Assembly (NCBI RefSeq): GCF_030249845.1
Contig: NZ_JANURM010000015.1
Location: forward strand, 1-41,943
DNA from: Campylobacter gastrosuis
Lineage (GTDB): Bacteria; Campylobacterota; Campylobacteria; Campylobacterales; Campylobacteraceae
Length of the DNA stretch: 41,943 nt
Reading direction: 5' to 3'
The translations under genes were made by a program, and so were the position numbers. Below the pieces are notes generated by a model. It did no database searches, had not been told where the DNA came from, and saw nothing but the letters and a program-made list of their open reading frames with translations. Shown here piece by piece: positions 8,236-17,633 of this stretch (the stretch's first letter is position 1; every line of letters begins with the position of its first letter).

Positions 8236-8427
8236 ATGCCCAAAATGAAGACCGTTCGCGGCGCTACTAAACGTTTTAAAGTGGGTAAAAATAAGATTAA
8301 AAGAGGCTCTGCTTTTAGAAGCCACATTTTAACCAAAAAATCTCGCAATAGAAAAAGAGATTTAAGAACCGCTAAATACGTTGATAGCACGAATGTTGCA
8401 AGCGTTAAAGCAATGCTTGGAATTTAA
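8236..8427 (+). CDS. rpmI: 50S ribosomal protein L35
   Basis: A 63-residue basic protein matching L35 along its length. It starts [19 protein letters not shown], with [14 protein letters not shown] in the middle and a C-terminal [17 protein letters not shown]. It forms part of the large ribosomal subunit. AAAGGA lies before the ATG. rplT follows after 86 bases, the usual partner, but without infC upstream, which is common in epsilonproteobacteria. Confidence 0.98.
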   Translation: MPKMKTVRGATKRFKVGKNKIKRGSAFRSHILTKKSRNRKRDLRTAKYVDSTNVASVKAMLGI

Positions 8428-8456
8428 TTTAGTTTTTGACAAAAGTCATTCAAACT

Positions 8457-8490
8457 CCCCCGAATTTAGGGGCAAGATCCGCCTAGCGGA
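8457..8490 (+). promoter_or_regulatory. Two hairpins in the rpmI-rplT gap
   Basis: CCCC (8458-8461) pairs with GGGG (8469-8472), and TCCGC (8478-8482) pairs with GCGGA (8486-8490) across a 3-base loop. They stand just before the AAAGGA box of rplT. In other bacteria L20 represses its own operon by binding mRNA structure, so these may be the local equivalent. That is inference. Confidence 0.4.
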
Positions 8491-8513
8491 CGCCGATTTG
8501 TGAAAGGATAAAT

Positions 8514-8870
8514 ATGGCAAGAGTAAAAACGGGCGTAGTTAGAAGAAGACGCCATAAAAAGGTTTTAAAACTTGCACGTGGTTTTTATAGTGCAAGACAT
8601 AAACATTTTAGAAAAGCAAAAGAACAGCTTGAAAGAAGCTTAGTCTATGCATACCGCGACAGACGCCAGAAAAAACGCGATTTCCGCCGTTTATGGATAG
8701 TGCGTATAAATGCGGCTTGCAGACTAAATGACATAAGCTACTCACGCTTTATCGCTGGTCTTAAAAAGGCTGGTATTGAGCTTGATAGAAAAATTTTAGC
8801 TGACTTAGCTATGAATGACGCGAACGCATTTGCGGCACTTGCAAAATCTGCAAAAGACTCTTTAAAATAA
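8514..8870 (+). CDS. rplT: 50S ribosomal protein L20
   Basis: A 118-residue large-subunit protein needed for 50S assembly. It has the long basic N-terminal extension ([20 protein letters not shown]) and the globular part with [24 protein letters not shown] and [14 protein letters not shown], all typical of L20. The ATG follows AAAGGATAAAT. A strong stem-loop terminator lies directly behind the gene. Confidence 0.98.
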   Translation: MARVKTGVVRRRRHKKVLKLARGFYSARHKHFRKAKEQLERSLVYAYRDRRQKKRDFRRLWIVRINAACRLNDISYSRFIAGLKKAGIELDRKILADLAMNDANAFAALAKSAKDSLK

Positions 8871-8874
8871 TCTT

Positions 8875-8899
8875 AGCCCCATTTTGGGGCTTATCTTTT
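8875..8899 (+). terminator. Terminator of rpmI-rplT, possibly bidirectional
   Basis: AGCCCC and GGGGCT form a 6-bp stem around ATTTT, followed by TATCTTTTT. The stem lies directly against the 3' end of the opposite-strand small gene, so it may stop transcription from both sides. Confidence 0.8.
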
Positions 8900-9097
8900 T
8901 AAAATTTCATCAAGTTTTTCTAAAAATATCAAAACTTTCTCATCATCATAAAAACAATCAAACTCACTTGCTCTAAGCTCATCTGTTGCATTTGGATATA
9001 GTTCGTAAGATATGTTAAAAACGGCTTGTCCGTAGCGAATGTGCGGATTTTGCTTGATATGTTTTTGTGCTAGGGATTTTATTTTATTTAGGCTCAA
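8891..9097 (-). CDS. Small conserved hypothetical protein
   Basis: A 68-residue protein starting with TTG at 9097. The start is supported by a good AAAGGAG box 8 bases upstream and by the absence of any ATG. The sequence (KHIKQNPHIRYGQAVFNISYELYPNATDELRASEFDCFYDDEKVLIFLEKL) resembles short conserved bacterial proteins with an R-x-G-Q-A-x-F-N motif, an L-R-x-x-x-D/E block and a C-terminal D-D helix. I know no function for them. It is cytoplasmic with no membrane segment. It is a single gene facing rplT, whose terminator it shares. Confidence 0.75.
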   Translation of the reverse strand: MSLNKIKSLAQKHIKQNPHIRYGQAVFNISYELYPNATDELRASEFDCFYDDEKVLIFLEKLDEILKR

Positions 9098-9224
9098 AAT
9101 TTGCTCCTTTGTGCGAAATTTCTGTTATTGTAATCAGATTGTGCTTAATAAAATAAATTTAGTTTTTACGCAATGCTTATTTAAAAATAAAATATAAAAA
9201 TTATATTTTTTTCATAAAAAATTC

Positions 9225-9264
9225 TTGACAAGTTATCAAAAATTAATATATAATCACGATTATA
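9225..9264 (+). promoter_or_regulatory. Near-consensus promoter of the cai operon with overlapping palindrome
   Basis: TTGACA (9225-9230) and TATAAT (9249-9254) are separated by 18 bases, an unusually complete sigma-70 promoter for this type of genome. The -10 is the left half of a perfect 16-base palindrome, TATAATCACGATTATA (9249-9264), which would place a dimeric repressor over the start site. The TetR-family protein at the end of the operon is a candidate for binding it. That is inference. Confidence 0.6.
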
Positions 9265-9330
9265 AAAAATATTTAGGTTATAAAAAAACTTAGATTATTT
9301 GAAATAAAATTCCCTACAAAGGAGCAAAAA

Positions 9331-10845
9331 ATGTCGGTAAAAAAGGTTGGGATTGAGCCAAAGGTATTCTTTCCTTCGCTTATTGCGGTTGCGATTTTAA
9401 GCTATCTAGTCGTTCGTGATTTAGACGCTGCAAATCGCGTAATAAACGCCACTTTCTCGTATGTTACGAATTCTTGGGGTTGGGCGTTTGAGTGGTATAT
9501 GGTGATTATGGTTATTGGCTGGTTTTGGCTAGTTTTTGGTCCGATGAAGGATAAAAAACTAGGCGATGAGGACGATAAGCCAGAGTTTAGCACGATTAGC
9601 TGGATATTTATGATGTTTGCATCTTGCACATCGGCGGCTGTTTTATACTGGGGCAGTTTAGAAATTTACTACTACGTTACGTATCCGCCGTTTGGTTTTG
9701 AGCCACTTAGCACTCAGGCAAAAGAGCTTGGACTTGCGTATAGCCTCTTTCACTGGGGACCGCTACCTTGGGCGACTTATAGTTTGCTTTCTGTTGCATT
9801 TGGATACTTTTTATTTGTTAAAAAGATAAATGTCGTTCGCCCTAGTGGCACGATTGAGGCAGCAGTTGGCGAGAAGCTTGCAAAAGGTTGGCTTGGCACA
9901 CTTATAGATAATGTCTATATCGTAGCCTTAATCCTTGCTATGGGCACTAGTCTTGGACTTGCTACTCCGCTTGTGACAGAGTGCATTGAGTGGCTTTTTG
10001 GGATTAAAAGGACATTAGAGCTTGATACGATGATTATTACTTGCTGGGTCGTATTTAACGCCATTTGCGTTGCTTTTGGACTAAATAAAGGCATAAAAAT
10101 CGCAAGTGATGTAAGAAGCTATCTTATGATAGTTATGCTTGGTTGGGTGTTTATTGTTGGTGCATCAACATTTACTATAAACTATTTTACCGATAGCGTT
10201 GGTGTGATGTTTAGCTATCTTGGCAGAATGTTATTTTATACAGATGCTATTGGCAAAGGTGGCTTTCCACAAGGCTGGACGGTGTTTTACTGGGCTTGGT
10301 GGGTTGTTTATGGTATTCAAATGTGTATCTTCTTAGCAAGAATTTCACGTGGCAGAAGCGTTAGAGAGCTTTGTGTTGGTATGGTTGCTGGGCTAACGGC
10401 TACGACTTGGATACTTTGGACGATTTTAGGCTCAAATACAATGGACGTTATGATAAGCGGCGTTGTGAATATGCAAGAGATTGTTAAAAATCAAGGTATG
10501 GCAAGGGCGATTATAGAGACTTGGGCAGCACTGCCACTCTCTACGATTACGATTTGGGGATTTTTTATTTTGTGCTTTATTGCCACCATTACGCTTATAA
10601 ATGCTTGTTCTTACACGCTTGCGATGAGCACTTGCAAAGAGGCATCAGGCTATGATGAGCCACCACTTTGGGTTAGGGTCGGCTGGTCTGTTTTGGTTGG
10701 TATCATTGGCGTTACACTTCTTGCACTTGGTGGATTAAAGCCTATACAAACAGCAATTATCGCTGGTGGTTGTCCGCTATTTTTTGTCAATATCTTGATT
10801 TTAATATCATTTTTTAAAGATGCCAAAAAGAGCAATTGGTATTAA
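9331..10845 (+). CDS. caiT: L-carnitine (crotonobetaine)/gamma-butyrobetaine antiporter CaiT
   Basis: A 504-residue inner-membrane transporter of the BCCT family that follows E. coli CaiT closely along its full length. It shares [18 protein letters not shown] [50 protein letters not shown] and [16 protein letters not shown]. The substrate-site block is [12 protein letters not shown], which holds the Trp and Met used by CaiT. It retains the Arg in SDVRSYL that makes CaiT sodium-independent. The protein should exchange external carnitine or crotonobetaine for internal gamma-butyrobetaine. It starts with ATG behind AAAGGAG. It is first in the operon, followed by caiA after 23 bases. Confidence 0.96.
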   Translation: MSVKKVGIEPKVFFPSLIAVAILSYLVVRDLDAANRVINATFSYVTNSWGWAFEWYMVIMVIGWFWLVFGPMKDKKLGDEDDKPEFSTISWIFMMFASCTSAAVLYWGSLEIYYYVTYPPFGFEPLSTQAKELGLAYSLFHWGPLPWATYSLLSVAFGYFLFVKKINVVRPSGTIEAAVGEKLAKGWLGTLIDNVYIVALILAMGTSLGLATPLVTECIEWLFGIKRTLELDTMIITCWVVFNAICVAFGLNKGIKIASDVRSYLMIVMLGWVFIVGASTFTINYFTDSVGVMFSYLGRMLFYTDAIGKGGFPQGWTVFYWAWWVVYGIQMCIFLARISRGRSVRELCVGMVAGLTATTWILWTILGSNTMDVMISGVVNMQEIVKNQGMARAIIETWAALPLSTITIWGFFILCFIATITLINACSYTLAMSTCKEASGYDEPPLWVRVGWSVLVGIIGVTLLALGGLKPIQTAIIAGGCPLFFVNILILISFFKDAKKSNWY

Positions 10846-10868
10846 TTAAAAATTTTAAGGAGAATAAT

Positions 10869-12002
10869 ATGGATTTTAATTTAACAGATGAGCAGGAGCT
10901 ATTTGTATCTGCTGTAAGAGAGCTTATGCAAAGAGAGAACTGGGAGGCGTATTTTGCAAAGTGTGATGACGCACACGAGTATCCGATAAAATGGGTCAAA
11001 GCACTTGCAGAGCTTGGCGTAGATACTATGCTTTTGCCAGAAGAGCAAGGCGGAATGGGTGCTAGTTTTATTACATTAACAGCCATTTGGGAGGAGTTAG
11101 GCAGGTGCGGGGCACCTACATATGTGCTTTATCAGTTGCCAGGATTTAGCACCATTTTAAGATATGGCACACAAGAGCAAATAGATAAAATTTTTGCATA
11201 TCGTGGCACTGGCGAGCAGATGTTTAACTCTGCAATTACTGAGCCAAGTGCAGGTTCAGATGTTGGCAGTTTAAAAACAACATATACAAAAAAAGATGGC
11301 AAAGTTTATCTAAATGGGCAAAAGTGCTTTATCACTTCAAGTGCCAAAACTCCGTATCTAATCGTAATGGCAAGAGATAGCCAAAGCGAAAAGCCAGTAT
11401 TTACTGAGTGGTTTGTGGATATGAAAAAGCCGGGCATTAAGCTAACAGAGCTTAATAAGCTTGGTCTTAGAATGGATAGTTGTTGTGAGATTGTTTTTGA
11501 TAACGTTGAGCTTGATGAAAAGGATATGTTTGGCACAGAAGGAAACGGCTTTAATAGAGTTAAAGAGGAATTTGACGCCGAGAGATTTTTAGTGGCTTGC
11601 ACAAATTACGGCATTGCATATTGCGCCTTTGAGGACGCCGCAAAATATGCAAACGAGCGTGTGCAATTTGGCGAAACGATCGGCAGAACTCAGCTAATCC
11701 AAGAGAAATTTGCCCATATGGCAATGAAGCTAAACGCTATGAAATATATGGTTTATAGCACGGCTTTTAAAATGGATAGAGGCGAAAATGTAACAGGCGA
11801 AAGCGCTATGTGTAAGTATTATTGTGCAAATACCGCTTTTGAAGTGGTAGATGAGGCTATGCAGGTGCTTGGAGGTATTGGTGTAACTGGTCATAGAGTT
11901 AGTAGATTTTGGCGTGATTTAAGGGTTGATAGGCTTTCAGGTGGCTCTGATGAGATGCAAATTTTAACTCTTGGTCGCGCAGTGCTTAAAAAATATAGAT
12001 AG
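10869..12002 (+). CDS. caiA: Crotonobetainyl-CoA reductase CaiA
   Basis: A 377-residue acyl-CoA dehydrogenase-fold flavoprotein that in E. coli reduces crotonobetainyl-CoA to gamma-butyrobetainyl-CoA. The length is close to E. coli CaiA (380). It starts [20 protein letters not shown]. The FAD/substrate blocks are [35 protein letters not shown] and [20 protein letters not shown], and the C-terminal one is [34 protein letters not shown] chose the ATG at 10869 because of TAAGGAG and the family start. Electrons would come from an ETF or FixCX-type donor. The gap of 157 bases to caiB is filled by a large palindrome. Confidence 0.95.
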   Translation: MDFNLTDEQELFVSAVRELMQRENWEAYFAKCDDAHEYPIKWVKALAELGVDTMLLPEEQGGMGASFITLTAIWEELGRCGAPTYVLYQLPGFSTILRYGTQEQIDKIFAYRGTGEQMFNSAITEPSAGSDVGSLKTTYTKKDGKVYLNGQKCFITSSAKTPYLIVMARDSQSEKPVFTEWFVDMKKPGIKLTELNKLGLRMDSCCEIVFDNVELDEKDMFGTEGNGFNRVKEEFDAERFLVACTNYGIAYCAFEDAAKYANERVQFGETIGRTQLIQEKFAHMAMKLNAMKYMVYSTAFKMDRGENVTGESAMCKYYCANTAFEVVDEAMQVLGGIGVTGHRVSRFWRDLRVDRLSGGSDEMQILTLGRAVLKKYR

Positions 12003-12025
12003 AAATTATGAACGTTTAAAGATTG

Positions 12026-12143
12026 GGCGGAAGTATCGCAAAGTTAGGCGAGGCGGTTTAAAATTTTATGAAGGGAGTTACCGCTTTGGTAATGACCGAA
12101 TAAAATTTTAAACCAACAAAGCATAACAAAGCGAGACAACGCC
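12026..12143. repeat. 118-bp imperfect palindromic element between caiA and caiB
   Basis: The core is a perfect 15-bp inverted repeat, GGTTTAAAATTTTAT at 12055-12069 and its complement at 12100-12114. Inside the 30-base loop TTACC (12078-12082) pairs with GGTAA (12088-12092). Outside the core, 12026-12054 and 12115-12143 align as further imperfect arms (shared TCGC-GTTA-GC pattern, GGCG/CGCC at the tips). The shape resembles ERIC/MITE-like intergenic elements or a large mRNA hairpin. It interrupts an otherwise tight operon. Confidence 0.8.
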
Positions 12144-12159
12144 TTTTGAAAGGATTAAA

Positions 12160-13371
12160 ATGAAATTTAACACTCCTAAATTTGGTCCGTTAAACGGAGT
12201 AAAAGTAGTTTTTTCAGCAATGGAAATCGCAGGTCCATTTTCAGCTCAAATGCTTGCAGAGTGGGGTGCAGAGGTTATTTGGATAGAAAACTCAAAATAT
12301 CCAGACACCATAAGAGTTCAGCAAAACTACAAAGAGCTAAGCCGTAGAAATTTATACGCACTCTCGCTAAATATTTTTAGCGATGAGGGCAAAGAGATTT
12401 TTTACAAACTCATAAAAGAAGCAGATATTTTTATTGAAGCTAGCAAAGGTCCAGCATTTGCTAAAAAGGGCATAACAGATGAGGTTTTATGGTCGCATAA
12501 TCCAAAATTAGTCATCGCTCATCTCTCTGGATTTGGTCAGGTTGGCGATCCTAATTATACGAGTTTAGCTGCTTATAACACCATAGCACAGGCATTTAGC
12601 GGATATTTAATCCAAAATGGCGACACAAACCAGCCAATGCCAGCCTTTCCATACACTGCTGATTATATGTGTGGACTTAGCGTTACTAGCTCGGTTTTAG
12701 CAGCACTTTATAACGCACAAAAGACAGGCAAGGGCGAGAGTATAGATGTTGCAATGTATGAAGTAATGTTAAGAGTTGGGCAATATTATATGATGGACTA
12801 CCTAAATGGTGGCGAGATGTGTCCTAGAATGATAAAGGGCAAAGATCCGCTATATGCTGGTTGTGGGCTTTACTCTTGCAAGGACGGCTATATTGTATTT
12901 GAGATAGTTGGTGGCGAGCAGGTTAAAAAGATGTTTGAGCTAATTGGTATATCTAGTCTTTATGGCAGTGATGATGTGCCTGTTGGCACACAGCTAATTA
13001 GCCGTAAAATGCAGGTAAATGACGCATTTGAAACAGCTTTGGATAAATTCTTTGGCGAGAAAAACATTGATGAGGCGTTAGAAATTCTAGCTAGTTTAAA
13101 TGTCGCTGGTGCAAAGGTGCTTGAAGTAAGCGAACTTCAAAGCAATCCACAATACATAGCAAGACAGAGCTTTACAACGTGGCAAAACAATAAAGGCAAG
13201 GAATTTACAGGCCCAAATATAATGCCTAAATTTAAAAACAACCCTTGCAAAATCTGGCGTGCAATGCCAGAATATGGCGAAGACACGGCAGATATTATGG
13301 CTCATCTTGGATACACACAAGATGAAATTTCAAAGCTAAATGAAGCAAAAATCATAAAAACAAGAGGCTAA
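12160..13371 (+). CDS. caiB: Carnitine CoA-transferase CaiB (class III CoA transferase)
   Basis: A 403-residue enzyme that moves CoA from gamma-butyrobetainyl-CoA to carnitine or crotonobetaine. It tracks E. coli CaiB (405 residues) from start to end: [72 protein letters not shown] and [15 protein letters not shown]. The nucleophilic Asp that forms the mixed anhydride is in [10 protein letters not shown], at about residue 168. The C-terminal [15 protein letters not shown] also fits. AAAGGAT precedes the ATG. caiC follows after a single base. Confidence 0.96.
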   Translation: MKFNTPKFGPLNGVKVVFSAMEIAGPFSAQMLAEWGAEVIWIENSKYPDTIRVQQNYKELSRRNLYALSLNIFSDEGKEIFYKLIKEADIFIEASKGPAFAKKGITDEVLWSHNPKLVIAHLSGFGQVGDPNYTSLAAYNTIAQAFSGYLIQNGDTNQPMPAFPYTADYMCGLSVTSSVLAALYNAQKTGKGESIDVAMYEVMLRVGQYYMMDYLNGGEMCPRMIKGKDPLYAGCGLYSCKDGYIVFEIVGGEQVKKMFELIGISSLYGSDDVPVGTQLISRKMQVNDAFETALDKFFGEKNIDEALEILASLNVAGAKVLEVSELQSNPQYIARQSFTTWQNNKGKEFTGPNIMPKFKNNPCKIWRAMPEYGEDTADIMAHLGYTQDEISKLNEAKIIKTRG

Positions 13372-13372
13372 A

Positions 13373-14902
13373 ATGGATATGATAGGCGATTTGACACTTG
13401 GTGCGTATTTTGATGAGTTAGCTGCCACACACGGCAATAAAACAGCCATAATCCACGAAGACGCAGAGGGTAAAATTTCAAGCCTATCATATAAAATTTT
13501 AAACGAAAAGATAAATCAAAGTGCAAATTTTTTAGTATCTCTTGGCGTTAAGAGTGGCGATAGGGTAGCCATTCATATGTTAAATAGCATTGAGTATGTT
13601 ATAAATTTTTTTGCAGTAGCAAAAATAGGTGCAATCATCGTGCCTATAAATGCAAATTTTATCCACGCCGACGCTCTTTTTATCGTTAAAAAAACCAAGC
13701 CAGTTTTAATCTTAACACAGGCAAAATTTATGCAAATTTACGCCTTAATTAATAAAACACGCAAGATTAAATTCTTAGACATCAACAGCCATAAAACCGA
13801 GCTAGAAAATCAAAGCACGATTTATGAAACGCCAAAATTTTCAAATCTAAATTTAGCCCAAATCATCTTTACCTCAGGCACTTCATCAACTCCAAAAGGC
13901 GTGATGATAACGCACTATAATCTAATCTTTGCTGGATTTTACAGCTCGTGGCAGATAAGCTTAAACAAAGATGACAGATATCTAACAGCTATGCCACTTT
14001 GGCACATAGACGCACAATGCACAGCGATGATGCCTACATTTTCTCGTGGTGCTACGTTTATTTTGTTAGAGCGTTACTCAGCACATAAATTTTGGGAGCA
14101 AGTCATAAAACACAAAGCGACAATAACAGAAACTATTCCAAAGATGATTTGCACGTTAATGGCTCAAAGAGTAGCGTTAAATGAGAAAAATCACAGCCTA
14201 AAACAGATGCTTTTTTATCTAAATTTAAATGATAAAGATATGCAAAATTTCATAGATAGATTTAATATCCCAAGCATTTTAGTATCTTATGGTATGAGCG
14301 AAACAATTGTTGGGTTAATTGGCGATAGACCAAGCGAAAGGCGTAAATTTCCATCAATTGGCAGGGTTGGATTTTGCTATGAAGCAAAGATTATTGATAA
14401 AAATGGCAACGAATTAAATGCAAACGAAAAGGGCGAAATTTACATAAAAGGCGAGATAGGCAAGAGCATTTTTAAAGGCTATTACAAAGATAAAATTTCT
14501 ACAAAAAAGGTCTTAAACAAAAAAGGTTGGCTTCACACTGGCGACATTGGATATTACGATGAGCAGGGCTATTTTTATTTTGTTGATAGGGGGATTAATC
14601 TTATAAAAATATCTGGCGAAAACGTTTCAAGCATTGAGGTTGAAGATTGCATTTCTAGGCTTAGTGGCGTTTTTGAAGTAGCAGTCATTGGTGTGCCAGA
14701 CTGCTTTAATAACGAGCTTATTAAGGCCTGTGTCGTGCTAAAAGAGGGTTTTGCTCTTAGCGCTGATGAGATAAGAGAGTTTTGCTCTAAACATTTAGCA
14801 AAATTTAAAGTGCCAAGCATAGTTGAGTTTTATGAGAATTTGCCAAAAACTTGCACTGGCAAAGTTAGAAAAAACATTTTAAAAAATGAGCATAAAGGAT
14901 AA
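13373..14902 (+). CDS. caiC: Crotonobetaine/carnitine-CoA ligase CaiC
   Basis: A 509-residue ATP-dependent acyl-CoA synthetase of the AMP-forming family that makes the first carnitinyl- or crotonobetainyl-CoA needed to prime CaiB. The P-loop motif is FTSGTSSTPKGVMITHYN (about residues 163-180), followed by the adenine-binding LVSYGMSETIVGLIGDRP and the WLHTGDIGYYDEQGYFYFVDR hinge. The C-terminal lysine lies in PKTCTGKVRKNIL. The ETIVGLIGDRP and PSIGRVGFCYEA blocks are specific to CaiC. It starts one base after caiB and fixC starts three bases after its end, so translation is probably coupled. Confidence 0.94.
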   Translation: MDMIGDLTLGAYFDELAATHGNKTAIIHEDAEGKISSLSYKILNEKINQSANFLVSLGVKSGDRVAIHMLNSIEYVINFFAVAKIGAIIVPINANFIHADALFIVKKTKPVLILTQAKFMQIYALINKTRKIKFLDINSHKTELENQSTIYETPKFSNLNLAQIIFTSGTSSTPKGVMITHYNLIFAGFYSSWQISLNKDDRYLTAMPLWHIDAQCTAMMPTFSRGATFILLERYSAHKFWEQVIKHKATITETIPKMICTLMAQRVALNEKNHSLKQMLFYLNLNDKDMQNFIDRFNIPSILVSYGMSETIVGLIGDRPSERRKFPSIGRVGFCYEAKIIDKNGNELNANEKGEIYIKGEIGKSIFKGYYKDKISTKKVLNKKGWLHTGDIGYYDEQGYFYFVDRGINLIKISGENVSSIEVEDCISRLSGVFEVAVIGVPDCFNNELIKACVVLKEGFALSADEIREFCSKHLAKFKVPSIVEFYENLPKTCTGKVRKNILKNEHKG

Positions 14903-14905
14903 AAA

Positions 14906-16177
14906 GTGGAAGAAAAATTTGATGTTATTATCGTTGGCGGTGGCATTGCTGGTTGTGTGGCTGGATATTTACTGGCAAAAAATGGTCTTGAAGTACTTTT
15001 GATTGAGCGTGGCAGTGCAATTGGTGTAAAAAACACAAGTGGTGGTAGAATTTACGCACACAGCATTGAGCCGATTTTTGAAAATTTCGCACAAATTGCA
15101 CCGATTGAGCGTGCAATAACTAGCGAGCGATTATCTTTTATGACAGATAAAACAAACACAACAATAAACTACACATCAGAGTTAAGCCAAAACAAAAACG
15201 AGCTATCTTACTCGGTTTTAAGGGTAAAATTTGACGCTTGGCTTGGCAAAATGGCAGAAGAGGCTGGGGTAAATATAATTAATGGCATTAGAGTTGATGA
15301 TTTAATTACAAAAGATGCCAAAATTTGCGGTGTTAAATCAGGCGATGACGAGATGTTTAGCGATGTTGTTATCTTAGCAGATGGTGCAAATTCTACGTTG
15401 TGCCAAAAGTATGGTTTAGGTTATACGCTAAATCCACACACCTGTGCAGTCGGCGTAAAAGAGATAATTGAACTTGGCGAAGACAGAGTAAATGATATAT
15501 TTAACGTAAACGAGAATGAGGGCGTTGCGTGGCTATTTGCAGGGGGCGTGTCAGATAGAAAAATGGGCGGCGGCTTTTTATATACCAATAAAAGCTCAAT
15601 CTCACTTGGAGTAGTCTTTGGACTTCATAGCACACCAAACACAAATGTGCCACAACTTCTTGAAAATTTTAAATCCCACCCAGCAATAAAACCACTCATA
15701 AAAAACGGCAAAACCACCGAATACTCAGCTCACATTGTGCCTGAGGGCGGACTTGGTGCTATTAAAAAGATTAGTGATAAGGGCGTGGTTGTAGTTGGCG
15801 ATAGTGCCGGATTTTGTCTAAATGTCGGATACTCAGTTCGTGGTATGGATTTAGCAGTTAAGAGTGCAGAGCTTGCAGTAAAGGCGATCATAAATGCAAA
15901 ACAAAGAGGCGATTTTAACGATTTAAGCGAATATGACAGACTTTTAAAAGATAGCTTTGTTTTAAAAGATTTGACACTTTATAAAAATTTACCACACTTT
16001 TTGCAAAACGAGCGAATATTTAACGAATATCCAGAGATGATAAATGGCATTTTCAGGGATTTATTTACGATAAATGGTGCAAGTGTGCCACTAAAAAATA
16101 AAGTCTTAGCACGCCTTAAAAGCGTAGGCTATCTAAATTTAGCAAAAGATCTATTTACGGGGGTAAAATCAATATGA
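14906..16177 (+). CDS. fixC: FixC-like electron-transfer flavoprotein:quinone oxidoreductase
   Basis: A 423-residue FAD protein, nearly the length of E. coli FixC (428). It has the N-terminal dinucleotide fold VIIVGGGIAGCVAGYLLAKNGLEVLLIERG (residues about 6-35), SGGRIYAHSIEPIF, a second FAD block VVILADGANSTL and the C-terminal VVVVGDSAGFCLNVGYSVRGMDLAVKSAELA. Such proteins link ETF to the quinone pool or, in the cai system, drive reduction of crotonobetainyl-CoA through CaiA. The start is GTG at 14906 behind AAAGGAT. It overlaps fixX by four bases. The ETF subunits FixA and FixB are not adjacent, unlike the fixABCX order of enterobacteria. Confidence 0.92.
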   Translation: MEEKFDVIIVGGGIAGCVAGYLLAKNGLEVLLIERGSAIGVKNTSGGRIYAHSIEPIFENFAQIAPIERAITSERLSFMTDKTNTTINYTSELSQNKNELSYSVLRVKFDAWLGKMAEEAGVNIINGIRVDDLITKDAKICGVKSGDDEMFSDVVILADGANSTLCQKYGLGYTLNPHTCAVGVKEIIELGEDRVNDIFNVNENEGVAWLFAGGVSDRKMGGGFLYTNKSSISLGVVFGLHSTPNTNVPQLLENFKSHPAIKPLIKNGKTTEYSAHIVPEGGLGAIKKISDKGVVVVGDSAGFCLNVGYSVRGMDLAVKSAELAVKAIINAKQRGDFNDLSEYDRLLKDSFVLKDLTLYKNLPHFLQNERIFNEYPEMINGIFRDLFTINGASVPLKNKVLARLKSVGYLNLAKDLFTGVKSI

Positions 16178-16458
16178 AAGTTGTAAATGTAGATGAAAAA
16201 TTGGGTTTGAATAAATTCTTTGTTGATGAGAGCAATGCTCACATAAAGTTAAACGAAAATGTAAATTTAGATGAGTTTAAAAAGCTATCACTTGTTTGTC
16301 CTGCTGGGCTTTATAAGATTGATGAAAAAAGCAATATAATCTTTGATTATGCTGGTTGTTTAGAATGCGGGACTTGTAGGGTGCTTTGTGAAGGCACGAT
16401 TATTAAAAAATGGGAGTATCCAAACGGCACTTTTGGTGTTGAATACCGAGAGGGCTAG
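16174..16458 (+). CDS. fixX: FixX ferredoxin-like protein
   Basis: A 94-residue iron-sulfur protein that partners FixC (E. coli FixX has 95 residues). Cysteines sit at residues 42, 62, 65, 68 and 72, in VCPAGLYK and AGCLECGTCRVLCEG, as in the FixX/ETF-QO cluster-binding segment. The C-terminal IIKKWEYPNGTFGVEYREG is also typical. The ATG overlaps the fixC stop (ATGA), so both are translated together. It should pass electrons between FixC and the quinone pool or ETF at the membrane. Confidence 0.95.
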   Translation: MKVVNVDEKLGLNKFFVDESNAHIKLNENVNLDEFKKLSLVCPAGLYKIDEKSNIIFDYAGCLECGTCRVLCEGTIIKKWEYPNGTFGVEYREG

Positions 16459-16477
16459 AAATTTAAAAGGAGATTTT

Positions 16478-17629
16478 ATGAGAAGTAGTTTGGTTTTAGC
16501 ACTTGTGCTATGTGGGGTGGCTAGTGGACAGACACTTGAAGAGGCGTTTAAAAACGGCAAGGCAAGTGGCGACATTTCAGCCTATTATGAGAGTAGGCAC
16601 GTGGATAGTGGCAAAAAGTCGGTTTATTATAACGACACAGCGTGGGCAGTCGGCTCGGTTGGCTTAAACTATCAAACAGATGATTTTAGAAATTTCAAAT
16701 TTGGTGTTGGATTTAGAGGTGCCGCGCCATTTTATGAAAAGGATAAAAACTACGACACCGGACACGGCAAGGGCGACTCAACAGAGCGATTTTATGAGCA
16801 TAACAGAGCCGTTGTTTCAAATTTATACCTTCAATATAACGCCTACGATACGCTCATAAAAGTTGGTCGCCAAAATATGAGCTTTGACTGGGTGAGTAAG
16901 TTAAACGATGGCGTTAGCATCATAAATAACTCATTTGCAAATTTAACCCTTGATGCATTTTACACAAAATCACGTGGCAAAGCCCAAGTAAATGAGATGA
17001 TAAAAATCAAAAAAATCAACGAAAACAGGGGCTTGTTTGGAGCTGGTGCTAGTTATAAATTTGATTCTGGTTTTGGCATTAGGGCTTATGCTATGTATGC
17101 AGATGAGCTGTTTTTTGGTAGCGGAGCAAAAATTTTATACGATAAAAATTTAAGCGATGATTTGAGCTTTGGTGGATTTTTACACTACGCAAAAAGTAGC
17201 GAGAAAAACGCCGATGATGGATTGGCTTTTGAAGCACTTAGCTACGTGAAATTTAGCGACATAAAGCTCTCATTAGGCTACGCACAAAGTGGCAAGAAAA
17301 ATGGCTGGGGTAGCTTTAACATAGCTGGCGATAAAATCGTGCAGTTTGAAGAGGGCGACGTGATGTATGAAAGAGACGCTAAAACCTACTACGCTATGGT
17401 CTCTACAAAGATACAAAAGCTAGATATTTCAGCGATTTACGGCACGACAAGCTATAAAATCAAAGGTGGCGATAACACAAAATACACCCAAGATGAGGTT
17501 AGTCTTTGGCTAAACTATCCGATTTTAAAGGATTTAAGCGTTTTTGCCACATTTGATAAGACCTTTAAGGCACAGCCTTACTATCCAAGCCTAACTCAAC
17601 TTAGCCTAGGGCTATCATACAGCTTTTAA
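16478..17629 (+). CDS. Outer-membrane porin, OprD-like, in the cai operon
   Basis: A 383-residue beta-barrel protein with a signal peptide (MRSSLVLALVLCGVASG, mature start near QTLEEAFKNGKASGDISAYYESR). This start is the one seen in epsilonproteobacterial OprD-type porins. The mature part alternates short polar and aromatic strands (FGVGFRGAAPF, VGRQNMSFDWVSKLNDG, FGAGASYKFDSGFGIRAYAMY, LWLNYPILKDLSVFATFDKTF) and ends with an aromatic residue (SLGLSYSF), the outer-membrane assembly signal. I chose the ATG at 16478 because of AAAAGGAG and the signal peptide. It lies 19 bases after fixX and before a terminator, so it is probably the uptake channel for the quaternary amine substrate. The substrate is inferred. 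Confidence 0.87.
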   Translation: MRSSLVLALVLCGVASGQTLEEAFKNGKASGDISAYYESRHVDSGKKSVYYNDTAWAVGSVGLNYQTDDFRNFKFGVGFRGAAPFYEKDKNYDTGHGKGDSTERFYEHNRAVVSNLYLQYNAYDTLIKVGRQNMSFDWVSKLNDGVSIINNSFANLTLDAFYTKSRGKAQVNEMIKIKKINENRGLFGAGASYKFDSGFGIRAYAMYADELFFGSGAKILYDKNLSDDLSFGGFLHYAKSSEKNADDGLAFEALSYVKFSDIKLSLGYAQSGKKNGWGSFNIAGDKIVQFEEGDVMYERDAKTYYAMVSTKIQKLDISAIYGTTSYKIKGGDNTKYTQDEVSLWLNYPILKDLSVFATFDKTFKAQPYYPSLTQLSLGLSYSF

Positions 17630-17633
17630 ATTT

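Noticed and set aside
7774..8325. Longer N-terminus for the HhH protein starting upstream of 8076
   Set aside because: It would cross the rpmI promoter and start inside rpmI on the other strand, and it would bury the signal peptide that begins at 8076.
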